A stretch of DNA of 57,361 bases from Polaromonas sp. Lineage in GTDB: Bacteria > Pseudomonadota > Gammaproteobacteria > Burkholderiales > Burkholderiaceae_C. The notes beneath the pieces are model-generated. The model worked only from the letters and a program-made list of their open reading frames with translations, was not told the origin of the DNA and made no database searches. The stretch covers positions 1 to 57,361 of the forward strand of contig NZ_JAQSDN010000020.1 in the NCBI RefSeq assembly GCF_029945925.1, given 5' to 3'. Positions 1 to 7,621 of the stretch are shown piece by piece. The translations under genes and the position numbers were made by a program. The first letter of the stretch is position 1, and the number at the start of each line of letters is the position of its first letter.

Positions 1-119
1 TCGCGCTGGACAGCACCTTCGTCAAGATCGTCGCCTGGTATGACAACGAGTGGGGTTACTCCAACAAGTGTCTGGAGATGGTGCGCGTTGTGGGCAGGAC
101 CGCGGGACGGGCACCGTGA
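1..119 (+). CDS. gap: Glyceraldehyde-3-phosphate dehydrogenase, C-terminal end (partial)
   Basis: Only the last 38 codons are present, read from base 3 to the TGA at 117-119. They contain the conserved C-terminal segment [11 protein letters not shown] of type I phosphorylating GAPDH, which oxidizes glyceraldehyde-3-phosphate to 1,3-bisphosphoglycerate. The 5' part lies outside the window. The tail after the conserved helix ([10 protein letters not shown]) is slightly longer than I would expect, and its last bases are shared with the start of pgk (GTGA overlap at 116-119), so the two are probably co-translated in one glycolysis/Calvin operon. Confidence 0.93.
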   Translation, partial: ALDSTFVKIVAWYDNEWGYSNKCLEMVRVVGRTAGRAP

Positions 120-1309
120 ACGTCTTGCGTTTTAGCGACATCGTGAAAAGCGGATTGGCGATCGACAAGCGCGTCTTTATCCGCGCCGACATGAACGTTC
201 CGCAAGACGAGGCTGGCCGCATCACCGAAGACACCCGCATCCGCGCCAGCGTGCCCTGTATCCAGATGGCGCTCGATGCTGGCGCCGCGGTGATGGTCAC
301 CAGCCACCTGGGCCGCCCCACCGAGGGCGCCTTCAAGCCCGCAGATTCGCTGGCCCCGGTGGCCAAACGTCTGGGCGAATTGCTCGGCCGCGATATGCCG
401 CTGGTGTCCAACTGGGTCGATGGTGTGGACGTCAAACCCGGTCAACTGGTGATGCTGGAAAACTGCCGTCTCAACGTCGGCGAGAAAAAGAACGACGAAG
501 CGCTGGCCCGCAAATTGGCGGCCCTGTGCGACATCTTTGTGCACGACGCCTTTGGCACCGCGCACCGGGCTGAGGGCAGCACCTACGGCATTGCGCAGTA
601 CGCGCCGATCGCCTGCGCCGGGCCGCTGCTGGCGGCTGAAATTGACGCCATCAGCACGGCGCTGGCCAACCCGAAGCGCCCGCTGGTGGCCATCGTGGCG
701 GGCAGCAAGGTCTCGAGCAAGCTGACCATTCTGCAAGCCTTGGCCAAAAACGTAGACCAACTGATCGTGGGCGGCGGCATCGCCAACACCTTCATGCTCG
801 CCGCGGGCCTGAACATCGGCAAAAGCCTGGCCGAACCCGGTCTGCTGGCTGAGGCCAAAGCCGTGATCGAGGCCATGAAAGCGCGTGGCGCTGAAGTGCC
901 GATCCCGACCGACGTGGTCACCGCCAAGACCTTCAGCGCCGACGCCGTCGCCACCACCAAACCGGCCGCCGACGTGGCGGACGACGACCTGATCCTGGAC
1001 ATCGGCCCCGAGACGGCGAAGCGGCTGGCCGAACGGCTCAAACAGGCCGGCACCATTGTCTGGAATGGCCCGGTGGGTGTTTTTGAATTTGCGGCGTTCG
1101 AGAACGGTACCCGGGTGATTGCTCAGGCCATTGCCGCATCCAGCGCCTTCAGCATTGCCGGCGGGGGTGACACGCTCGCCGCCATCGCCAAGTACGGCAT
1201 CGAGAAGGATGTGGGCTATATCTCCACCGGCGGCGGTGCTTTTCTCGAGGTGCTGGAAGGCAAAACCTTGCCGGCATTCGAGATATTGCAGAAACGCGCG
1301 GTCGAGTAA
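116..1309 (+). CDS. pgk: Phosphoglycerate kinase
   Basis: This cytoplasmic enzyme interconverts 1,3-bisphosphoglycerate and 3-phosphoglycerate with ADP/ATP. I choose the GTG at 116 because it gives a 397-residue protein beginning NVLRFSDIV, the normal N-terminus and length for the family. An in-frame ATG at 50 would lie deep inside gap. Visible family motifs are RADMNVP near the N-terminus, the substrate-binding SHLGRP, the KVSSKL segment in mid-protein, and the nucleotide-binding NGPVGVFE and GGGDT near the C-terminus. The start overlaps the gap stop by four bases, which suggests translational coupling. No pyruvate kinase gene lies between pgk and fba, although related genomes often have one there. 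Confidence 0.97.
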   Translation: MNVLRFSDIVKSGLAIDKRVFIRADMNVPQDEAGRITEDTRIRASVPCIQMALDAGAAVMVTSHLGRPTEGAFKPADSLAPVAKRLGELLGRDMPLVSNWVDGVDVKPGQLVMLENCRLNVGEKKNDEALARKLAALCDIFVHDAFGTAHRAEGSTYGIAQYAPIACAGPLLAAEIDAISTALANPKRPLVAIVAGSKVSSKLTILQALAKNVDQLIVGGGIANTFMLAAGLNIGKSLAEPGLLAEAKAVIEAMKARGAEVPIPTDVVTAKTFSADAVATTKPAADVADDDLILDIGPETAKRLAERLKQAGTIVWNGPVGVFEFAAFENGTRVIAQAIAASSAFSIAGGGDTLAAIAKYGIEKDVGYISTGGGAFLEVLEGKTLPAFEILQKRAVE

Positions 1310-1310
1310 T

Positions 1311-1370
1311 TTGCTATTAATGTAATAGCTGCTTGCGCATATGTCGCGGGGGCTGGAAGCTGATTTTGTT
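1311..1370 (+). repeat. Dispersed repeat family R2, copy 1
   Basis: This copy fills the gap between pgk and fba. It opens with a small hairpin (GCTATTA, three-base loop, TAATAGC), continues GCTGCTTGCGC, and ends in GGGCTGGAAGCTGATTTT. The same order of blocks recurs at about 18696, 20528, 30444, 32134, 40902, 47134 and 53955, in both orientations. The left end touches the pgk stop codon and the right end lies about 15 bases before the fba ribosome-binding site. Confidence 0.75.
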
Positions 1371-1390
1371 TAAATTTTCAGGAGATTCCC

Positions 1391-2428
1391 ATGGCTTTTG
1401 TTTCCCTTCGCCAAGTGCTGGACCATGCTGCCGAAAACGGCTACGGCGTACCTGCTTTCAATGTCAACAACCTCGAACAGATCATCGCCATCATGGAAGC
1501 GGCGCAGGAGACGGACAGCCCGGTCATCCTGCAGGCGTCGGCCGGAGCCCGCAAATATGCCGGTGAAGCCTACTTGCGCCACATGATGCTGGCAGCGGTG
1601 GAGACACACCCCGACATTCCCGTGGTGGTGCACCAGGACCACGGTACCTCGGCCGCCGTCTGCCAGCAATCCATTCGTTCCGGCTTTACCAGCGTGATGA
1701 TGGACGGATCGCTCATGGGGGACGGCAAGACGCCCGCCAGCTATGACTACAACGTGGCCATCACCCGCCGCGTGTGCGAGATGGCGCACCCGATTGGCGT
1801 GTCCGTGGAAGGCGAGCTCGGTTGCCTGGGCTCGCTGGAAACCGGCGAGGCCGGTGAGGAGGACGGTATCGGCGCCGAAGGCAAACTCACGCACGACATG
1901 ATGCTGACCGACCCGGTGCAGGCCAAAGACTTTGTCGAGAAAACCGGTGTTGACGCGCTGGCGATTGCCATTGGCACCAGCCACGGTGCCTACAAGTTCA
2001 CCCGCAAGCCTACCGGCGATATTCTGGCCATGGACCGCATCGTGGCTATTCACGCGCAAATCCCCAACACGCATCTGGTGATGCATGGCTCTTCCAGCGT
2101 GCCGCAGGAATGGCTGGAGATCATTCGCCAGTTTGGCGGCGACATCAAGGAGACCTATGGCGTGCCGGTGGAGGAAATCCAGCGCGGCATCCAGAGTGGC
2201 GTGCGCAAGATCAACATCGACACCGACATCCGGCTGGCCATGACCGGCGCCATGCGCCGGGTATTCGCGCAGCAGCCCAGCGAGTTTGATCCGCGCAAGG
2301 CGCTGGTGGCAGCCAAGAATGCAGCACGTGGCATTGTCAAGGCGCGTTTCGAGGCGTTTGGCTGCGCCGGCATGGGCAGCCGCATCAAGCCTGTCAGCCT
2401 GGAGGCCATGAGCGCCCGGTACGTCTGA
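1391..2428 (+). CDS. fba: Class II fructose-bisphosphate aldolase, Calvin-cycle subtype
   Basis: A 345-residue zinc-dependent aldolase that cleaves or forms fructose-1,6-bisphosphate (and sedoheptulose-1,7-bisphosphate in the Calvin-type branch). The start ATG follows a good AGGAG site seven bases upstream. The N-terminus [19 protein letters not shown] and AFNVNN are typical of the subtype. Zinc and substrate ligands can be recognised in VVHQDHG, in the EGELG segment, in GTSHGAYK and in LVMHGSS, and the phosphate-binding KINIDTD lies near residue 275. It sits downstream of gap and pgk in the same direction, separated only by repeat R2, so it probably belongs to the same transcription unit. 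The Calvin-type similarity does not prove autotrophy; no Rubisco gene is in view. Confidence 0.95.
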   Translation: MAFVSLRQVLDHAAENGYGVPAFNVNNLEQIIAIMEAAQETDSPVILQASAGARKYAGEAYLRHMMLAAVETHPDIPVVVHQDHGTSAAVCQQSIRSGFTSVMMDGSLMGDGKTPASYDYNVAITRRVCEMAHPIGVSVEGELGCLGSLETGEAGEEDGIGAEGKLTHDMMLTDPVQAKDFVEKTGVDALAIAIGTSHGAYKFTRKPTGDILAMDRIVAIHAQIPNTHLVMHGSSSVPQEWLEIIRQFGGDIKETYGVPVEEIQRGIQSGVRKINIDTDIRLAMTGAMRRVFAQQPSEFDPRKALVAAKNAARGIVKARFEAFGCAGMGSRIKPVSLEAMSARYV

Positions 2429-2550
2429 GGGTTGGGGATTTCCCTGACCAGATGGATGCATCTTGGTCGCGGCAAACATCAAAACTCCGTTAAATTAGCG
2501 AAGACTGATATAGAGTCTGTTTTTTTTATCCATTTCCCAGGAGACTGATC

Positions 2551-2859
2551 TTGAAATTCGCCCCCATCCTCATCGCTGTCACTGCGCTGGTTTCAGCCCC
2601 CGCGTTTGCCAACAAGGAACTCGCCAGCCAGAAGGCCTGCATGGCCTGCCACGCTGCCGAGAAAAAACTGGTGGGCCCTGCCTACCAGGACGTAGCCAAA
2701 AAATACGCAGGCAACAAGGATGCCGAGGCCAATCTGGTCGCCAGCATCAAGAAGGGCGGTTCCGGCAAATGGGGTCCGATTCCGATGCCGGCACAGGCTG
2801 GCCTGAGTGATGCCGAGGCGGCGACGCTGGCTGCGTGGATACTCGCCGGCGCCAAGTAA
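2551..2859 (+). CDS. Small class I cytochrome c (c551/c552 type)
   Basis: A 102-residue periplasmic monohaem cytochrome. It starts at TTG with an AGGAG site just upstream (2539-2543). A Sec signal peptide ends near AFA (about residue 20). The haem motif CMACH follows at about residues 31-35, and the MPMPAQ segment near residue 75 provides the methionine axial ligand. The region after the haem is strikingly like the C-terminal domain of SoxD encoded at 7605-8729: both share a GP-(Y/F)-D-A-KK segment and the ending MPMPAQ...LSDAEA. It probably shuttles electrons from periplasmic dehydrogenases, perhaps the Sox system, to a terminal oxidase, but that role is inferred from location and similarity. 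Confidence 0.88.
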   Translation: MKFAPILIAVTALVSAPAFANKELASQKACMACHAAEKKLVGPAYQDVAKKYAGNKDAEANLVASIKKGGSGKWGPIPMPAQAGLSDAEAATLAAWILAGAK

Positions 2860-2883
2860 GCAGAAAAAGGCAGGTAAGTGGGC

Positions 2884-2902
2884 CGGCCCCGGCGCGGGGC
2901 CG
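2884..2902 (+). terminator. GC-rich hairpin after the cytochrome c gene
   Basis: A perfect 7-bp stem (CGGCCCC / GGGGCCG) with a five-base loop lies 25 bases after the stop codon. It is followed only by CCTTGT, so there is no real uridine tract. It could aid termination or protect the mRNA 3' end. Confidence 0.4.
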
Positions 2903-3026
2903 CCTTGTAACGCAGGGACGCGAGGGCAAACCCGTCCTGTGCCGGACTCAGCCCAGGATCAACACGGTGTCCGGGCTGGGCCAGATGAGTGCAGGCCTCG
3001 CGGGAGGTGCTGTTGTCCACCCGATG

Positions 3027-3344
3027 TCAGCCAAATTTTTCCAGCAGGTGCGCCGCACGCTCCACCTCGACAATCGCTTGCGCATCGGTTGTGGATTCGT
3101 GGACGGCCTCCATCAGGGAGCAGGCCATCATGCGGTAAAAAGTCTTGTCCATGGCCTTGCGCGCAGCAGACATTTGCAGCGCCACTTCCTCACATGACCG
3201 TCCGCTCTGGATCATCTCGACCAATCCCCGCACCTGCCCTTCGATACGGCGCAAGCGGTTAACCACATCCTTCTGGTGATCGTCACGGTAGGAGGAAACC
3301 GGGGCTGGAGCCTCGGGTCTACGCGGGGTGCCTTTGGTTGCCAT
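3027..3344 (-). CDS. CsoR/RcnR/CstR-family transcriptional repressor (DUF156)
   Basis: A 105-residue all-helical repressor of the CsoR family. Family signatures are RLRRIEGQVRGLVEMI at about residues 30-45 and the SCEEV...QMSAARKA helix. C51 matches the first conserved cysteine of the family. The usual second-position ligands are missing: CsoR, FrmR and RcnR have a histidine 25 residues later and a Cys or His 29 residues later, but here those positions are S76 and A80, while a cysteine sits at C75. The normal metal site is therefore absent, and two cysteines 24 residues apart remain. That is compatible with sulfide/persulfide sensing, as in CstR, although the second cysteine is not at the CstR position. 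The gene is divergent from the DUF302 gene, with a CsoR-like operator between them. Confidence 0.88.
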   Translation of the reverse strand: MATKGTPRRPEAPAPVSSYRDDHQKDVVNRLRRIEGQVRGLVEMIQSGRSCEEVALQMSAARKAMDKTFYRMMACSLMEAVHESTTDAQAIVEVERAAHLLEKFG

Positions 3345-3421
3345 GTGAATCCATTGTCGCGATGGTTGATCTGCGCTGATTTTGCCAGATAGCCGCCTGT
3401 AGAACGCAGGTCCTGTTGTTG

Positions 3422-3451
3422 TTTAAATACCCTACCCCCCAGGGTATAGGG
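3422..3451. promoter_or_regulatory. CsoR-type operator overlapping a promoter
   Basis: The 14-base core TACCCCCCAGGGTA (3433-3446) has the TACCC-N4-GGGTA form typical of CsoR/CstR operators and lies within a larger imperfect palindrome, CCCTA...TAGGG (3430-3451). A possible rightward promoter has a weak -35 TTTAAA at 3422 and a -10 TATAGG at 3445, spaced by 17 bases. Bound repressor would cover the spacer. It probably controls the DUF302 gene and may also autoregulate the divergent repressor gene. Confidence 0.72.
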
Positions 3452-3573
3452 TTGTTCCCAGTGGCCGAAAAATGATTGCTGACGCACTATCGCTGCACAT
3501 TGGTAACGTGGAATTTTCTGCTGCTGATGTCGACCCCCTATCGACGACAAACCTATTGAACAAGGAACTGCTG

Positions 3574-4146
3574 GTGAACGCTTTGACAAATTTTTCGAAA
3601 TGGCTACCCTTGCTGGCGGCCATGTTATTGACCGGTTGCGGCACCATCAATACGATGGGAAAGCTTGAAAGCGGCGCCGGTGCCGAAGCCAGCAAGATGT
3701 GGGATCGCTGGATTGAAGCTGAAGGCGACATCGCAGTGGCGACCACCTGGGAGCGCAAGGTCAAGACCGGCGTGACAGTTGCCGACATCGAGCAGGTTTT
3801 CTCCCAGATTTCGGCGGAAAAAAACATGAAGAGCGTGGGCGAGCTGCCTCTGTCCAAAGAGCTGGAGGCGCGTACCGGGACCAAGCAGAAATTCCTCAAG
3901 GTCTACTCCTATTGCTCACCCGTGACGGCGCGCATGATGGTGGACTTCAGTCCGCACATGGGGGCGTACCTTCCTTGCCGCCTGACCGTGGTTGAGCGCG
4001 ACGATGGTCTGTGGATCTACACGCTCAACATGGACATGATGGTCAAGATGGGGCGCAAGCTGCCATCGCCATTGAAAGAGGAGGCTTGGAAGGTCCGCGA
4101 AACCATTTACCAAATGATGGACCGCGGCGCCAAGGGTGAGTTCTGA
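3574..4146 (+). CDS. DUF302-domain lipoprotein
   Basis: A 190-residue predicted lipoprotein. I start it at GTG 3574, which has AAGGA seven bases upstream and places a signal sequence with lipobox LLTGC near residues 18-22. The longer reading from 3472 would put a polar stretch before the signal. Residues from about 50 onward match the DUF302 fold: alternating hydrophobic strands, a YSYCSP segment, then GAYLPCRLTV and a C-terminal WKVRETIYQMM helix. The biochemical function of DUF302 is unknown to me. Such proteins often occur near sulfur or thiol metabolism genes, and here it lies between a thiol-sensor-like repressor and the sox cluster. Confidence 0.82.
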   Translation: MNALTNFSKWLPLLAAMLLTGCGTINTMGKLESGAGAEASKMWDRWIEAEGDIAVATTWERKVKTGVTVADIEQVFSQISAEKNMKSVGELPLSKELEARTGTKQKFLKVYSYCSPVTARMMVDFSPHMGAYLPCRLTVVERDDGLWIYTLNMDMMVKMGRKLPSPLKEEAWKVRETIYQMMDRGAKGEF

Positions 4147-4188
4147 CCGATTAACAGCTTGAAAACCACTACTAACAGGAGACAATTG

Positions 4189-5463
4189 ATGAACAAGTCA
4201 AAAACAGCAAAAGCGGTTCGTAATCTGGCCGCGTTCGCCATCATTGCGGGCCCCCTGACGGCGGCCATGGCCACCAATGGCTATTTTTCACATGGCTTTG
4301 GTATCAAAGCCAAAGGCATGGGCGGGGTTGGCATCGCTTTGCCGCAGGATGCTCTGGCCGCAGCAACCAACCCGGCTGGCATGGTTGATGTGGGCGGTCG
4401 CGTCGACTTCGGCGCGGACCTGTTCATGCCAGACCGGACCGTGACCTATACCTCCGCGTACCAGGGCGTCGCTGCCGGCGACTACCGCAGCGGCCAGCGC
4501 AACTTCCTGGTTCCGGATTTCGGCTACAACCGCATGCTGAGCAGCGACCTGGCGGCCGGTGTGGTGGTGTATGGCAATGGTGGCATGAATACCAACTATG
4601 GCACCAATCTCATCACCTCGGCCGGCTCCCATACCTACACCAACCTTGAGCAATTGTTCATCGCTCCGACGATCTCGAAAAAGATAGGCAGCCACTCGTT
4701 CGGCGCTTCCTTGAACCTGGTCTACCAGACCTTCGAAGCCAAAGGCCTCGAGGCCTTCGACAATGCCAATAACAGCCGCTATGTCGGCTCGGTGACCAAT
4801 CGGGGCAAGGATTCATCAACCGGGGTCGGCCTGAAGCTGGGCTGGACGGGTCAGGTATCGCCGACCGTCACCTTGGGCGCGGTCTACCAGAGTCGCACCA
4901 AAATGTCGAAGCTCGACCGATACAAAGGCCTGCTGGCCGAAGAAGGCGGTTTCGATATTCCTGAAAGTTATGGCTTTGGGGTGGCGGTCAAGGCCACGCC
5001 CAAAACCACCGTGGCGCTTGATGTGAACCAAATCAATTACGGCGGCATCAAGTCCATCTCGAACCCCGGCACGCTCTTTCCTGCTGTCTCCGGAACCCCC
5101 ATGGGTCCTGCCAATGGTTCCGGCTTTGGCTGGAACGACATGACGGTTCTCAAGCTCGGCGTGTCGCATGAATACAGCAAGAACCTGACGCTGCGTGCGG
5201 GCTACAACCACGGCAAGATGCCGATTACCAGCCAGAACACCTACTTCAACATTCTTGCGCCGGCGACGGTCGAGCAGCATGTCACGCTCGGAGCGACCTG
5301 GACGCTGGCCAACAAGGCGGAATTGAGCATGAGCTACATGCATGCGTTCAGCAAGGGCGTCAGCGGCGTTGCCAATGGCAACGGCCAATCTGTCGCAGGC
5401 TATCCGGTCAACCTCAAAATGAAGCAGAACGCCATCGGCATCGCCTACGGCTGGAAGCTGTAA
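4189..5463 (+). CDS. OmpP1/FadL-family outer-membrane transporter
   Basis: A 424-residue outer-membrane beta-barrel. The ATG at 4189 follows AGGAGA with six bases between them and gives a signal peptide ending near AAMA (residues 22-25). The mature N-terminus has the FadL-type hatch features: NGYFSHGFGIKAKGMGG and then ALPQDALAAATNPAGM. The rest alternates short amphipathic strands up to the terminal GIAYGWKL. FadL-type channels import hydrophobic molecules. Members next to sox genes may bring in sulfur compounds or other hydrophobic substrates, but the substrate cannot be read from the sequence. A good hairpin follows, so the gene ends its own transcription unit with the DUF302 gene. Confidence 0.9.
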   Translation: MNKSKTAKAVRNLAAFAIIAGPLTAAMATNGYFSHGFGIKAKGMGGVGIALPQDALAAATNPAGMVDVGGRVDFGADLFMPDRTVTYTSAYQGVAAGDYRSGQRNFLVPDFGYNRMLSSDLAAGVVVYGNGGMNTNYGTNLITSAGSHTYTNLEQLFIAPTISKKIGSHSFGASLNLVYQTFEAKGLEAFDNANNSRYVGSVTNRGKDSSTGVGLKLGWTGQVSPTVTLGAVYQSRTKMSKLDRYKGLLAEEGGFDIPESYGFGVAVKATPKTTVALDVNQINYGGIKSISNPGTLFPAVSGTPMGPANGSGFGWNDMTVLKLGVSHEYSKNLTLRAGYNHGKMPITSQNTYFNILAPATVEQHVTLGATWTLANKAELSMSYMHAFSKGVSGVANGNGQSVAGYPVNLKMKQNAIGIAYGWKL

Positions 5464-5474
5464 ACCGCAGGTCT

Positions 5475-5508
5475 GAAGGGGCTGAAGGTTTGGACCATCA
5501 GCCCCTTC
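5475..5508 (+). terminator. Rho-independent terminator after the outer-membrane transporter
   Basis: A perfect 11-bp stem (GAAGGGGCTGA / TCAGCCCCTTC) around a 12-base loop starts 11 bases after the stop codon and is followed by the T-containing stretch TGTTATTG. The U-tract is weak but the stem is strong. Confidence 0.75.
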
Positions 5509-5625
5509 TGTTATTGAGGGCTATCCCATGGCGAAAAATGCCATCCGGCCTTCGGCTTGCGCCGGGTGTCTGGCGGCTTGCAAGGTATTGCATTGAATGG
5601 ACTTCTTCCGGTACGCTAACGCTCC

Positions 5626-5943
5626 ATGATCACATCCACTTTTCCCCTTCTCCTGCTGCTGGCCCTGACTTCCGCCAGCGCGCAAATGCCGGCGCTGTAC
5701 CAGGGCGCCGACCTCAAGTTGGGTGAGCAGCTGATTGCGGAGCACAAGTGTGCGGCATGTCATCAGCAGAAGGTAGGCGGCGATGGCAGTGCCATTTACC
5801 GACCCGCCGGACGCGTCAACGCTCCGGGCGTTTTGCGTGGGATGGTGGAGTCGTGCAACACCGAGCTCAACCTGGGGCTATTCCCTGAAGAGGTGACGGC
5901 GATCTCGGCCGTCCTGAATCGCGACCACTACCGCTTCAAATAG
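5626..5943 (+). CDS. Small periplasmic c-type cytochrome
   Basis: A 105-residue exported protein with a clear Sec signal peptide (LLLLLALTSASAQ) and one haem motif CAACH at about residues 42-46. No MPxxQ-like axial-ligand segment is evident after the haem; M73 in LRGMVES is the only plausible methionine ligand. It resembles short monohaem cytochromes found near sulfur-oxidation genes, but I cannot place it in a named subfamily. It lies in the same direction as soxC, 310 bases upstream of it, after the terminator of the transporter. An electron-transfer role in sulfur oxidation is plausible from position only. Confidence 0.8.
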   Translation: MITSTFPLLLLLALTSASAQMPALYQGADLKLGEQLIAEHKCAACHQQKVGGDGSAIYRPAGRVNAPGVLRGMVESCNTELNLGLFPEEVTAISAVLNRDHYRFK

Positions 5944-6002
5944 CTGACTCAAATTCCCGGTGATCAGTGAAAACCCTCGACGCCAATTTCAACTTATCAT
6001 AT

Positions 6003-6022
6003 ATATTCGTGCATCCGAATAT
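6003..6022. promoter_or_regulatory. ATTC-N8-GAAT palindrome upstream of soxC (ArsR-type operator candidate)
   Basis: A perfect inverted repeat, ATATTCG-N6-CGAATAT, lies 231 bases before soxC in an otherwise empty 310-base gap (5944-6253). It contains ATTC-N8-GAAT, the form I recall for operators of persulfide-responsive ArsR-family repressors (SqrR/BigR/SoxR type). A TATATT sequence that could be a -10 element overlaps its left arm, but no convincing -35 is visible. No ArsR-family gene is in the window, so the regulator would be encoded elsewhere. I see no other structure in the gap. Confidence 0.65.
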
Positions 6023-6253
6023 TTGGAATCTGTAAAAAGACCCAGACTTTGCGGAAATTGATGCTGGCGCCGCGTCGCGAGGCGTTGATTTTTTGCAGCA
6101 TCGCGGTTGAATCGACAGTGTGGGGAAGAAATGTGGTTTATTCCCTGAGCGCCATGGGTTGGCAATCAGGATTGCAAGGTGCATGCGGGCTGACCCGGCA
6201 GATCCGGGTGGAGATGCGGAGTCAGGCCCTGACTATTTATCAAAGGAAACTGT

Positions 6254-7621
6254 GTGAATCCAGACGATTTGAGCTCAGGAAGAGTCCTGAAGGCGCCCGA
6301 GAGCTTTTTGAGCCGGGACGGCATCAAAACGGTGGTCGCAGAGGCCCGCCACGGGCGTCGCGACTTCATCCGTAGCGCATTCGCCGCTGCGGCAGCGGGG
6401 CTGGCCGTTCCGGTAGCGCTGGCGCAGGGAAATCCGGTGCCGGCTGAAGGCGGCGATACCAACATCCTGAATTTGCCTGAGCACAGCAAGGGCTTGGGTC
6501 AGCCCGTGGCCTCCGATGGTGGCTATGGCAAGCCGTCCAAATATGAGGCGAATGTGCAGCGCCGCCAGAGTCCAGGTCTGACCCAGACCCCGCAGGCCTC
6601 GGTGTCGTTCTCGCCATTGCAGTCGCTGTTTGGCATCGTCACGCCAAGTGGCCTGCATTTCGAGCGACACCATCAAGGCTGGTGGGATATTGATCCGTCC
6701 AAGCACCGTTTCATGATCAACGGCATGGTCAAGTCGCCCAAGGTGTTCACGCTGGACGAAATCATGCGTCTGCCTTCGGTGTCGCGCTTCCACTTTATCG
6801 AATGCGGCGCCAATACGGCGGTCGAATGGGGCAATGTGGCTGTGCCGACGGTGCAGTACACCCACGGCATGATTTCATGCAGTGAGTTCACCGGTGTGCC
6901 GCTCATTACCTTGCTCGAGCTGGCAGGGGCCGACCTCAAAAACGGCAAATTTGTGCTCGCCGAAGGTGCCGATGGCTCCTCGATGACGCGTACCATTCCC
7001 ATGAGCCTGATCAAGTCCGGCGAAGTGTTTGTGGCTTACGGCCAGAACGGTGAAATGTTGCGCCCCGAGCAGGGTTACCCGCTGCGTCTGATCGTGCCCG
7101 GTGTGCAGGGCGTGAGCTGGGTCAAGTACCTGCGCCGTGTGGAGGTGGGTGACAAGCCTTATGCCGCCAAGGATGAGGCGATTCACTACATCGATTTGCA
7201 ACCTGACGGCACGCATCGCCAGTACACCAGCATCCAGGAGTGCAAGAGTGTTGTGACGACGCCGTCGGGCGGACAGGTCTTGCTGGACAAGGGCTTCTAC
7301 AGCATCAGCGGCCTGGCATGGTCGGGTCGCGGCAAAGTCAAGCGGGTCGATGTGTCGGTCGATGGCGGCCGAAACTGGCGCACAGCGCGGCTGGAGTCAC
7401 CGGTGCTGACCAAGGCGCTGACACGGTTCAGCCTCGACTGGGTATGGGACGGCAAGCCAGCCATCATCCAGAGTCGGGCCATGGATGACACCGGTTACGT
7501 CCAGCCGAATTACAAGCAGCTTCGCGCGGTGCGCGGCACGCGCTCGATCTATCACAACAATGCGATCCAGTCTTGGTTGGTTCAGGAAAATGGCGAGGTG
7601 AAAAATGTCCAGGTTTCGTAA
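6254..7621 (+). CDS. soxC: Sulfite dehydrogenase molybdenum subunit SoxC
   Basis: This molybdenum-cofactor subunit of SoxCD oxidizes the SoxY-bound sulfane sulfur in the periplasm. The 455-residue reading starts at GTG 6254, with AAGGA six bases upstream. A twin-arginine signal (GRRDFIRSAFAA, RR at 35-36) means the folded cofactor protein is exported by Tat. Residues 180-190 (HFIECGANT) carry the molybdenum-binding cysteine C184. The later VPGVQGVSWVKYLRRVEV and the C-terminal WSGRGKVKRVDVSVDGG belong to the sulfite-oxidase dimerization fold. The gene overlaps soxD by 17 bases. It is first in the order C-D-Y-Z-A-X-B that is common in betaproteobacteria, so these cells carry SoxCD and need not store sulfur globules. 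Confidence 0.97.
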   Translation: MNPDDLSSGRVLKAPESFLSRDGIKTVVAEARHGRRDFIRSAFAAAAAGLAVPVALAQGNPVPAEGGDTNILNLPEHSKGLGQPVASDGGYGKPSKYEANVQRRQSPGLTQTPQASVSFSPLQSLFGIVTPSGLHFERHHQGWWDIDPSKHRFMINGMVKSPKVFTLDEIMRLPSVSRFHFIECGANTAVEWGNVAVPTVQYTHGMISCSEFTGVPLITLLELAGADLKNGKFVLAEGADGSSMTRTIPMSLIKSGEVFVAYGQNGEMLRPEQGYPLRLIVPGVQGVSWVKYLRRVEVGDKPYAAKDEAIHYIDLQPDGTHRQYTSIQECKSVVTTPSGGQVLLDKGFYSISGLAWSGRGKVKRVDVSVDGGRNWRTARLESPVLTKALTRFSLDWVWDGKPAIIQSRAMDDTGYVQPNYKQLRAVRGTRSIYHNNAIQSWLVQENGEVKNVQVS

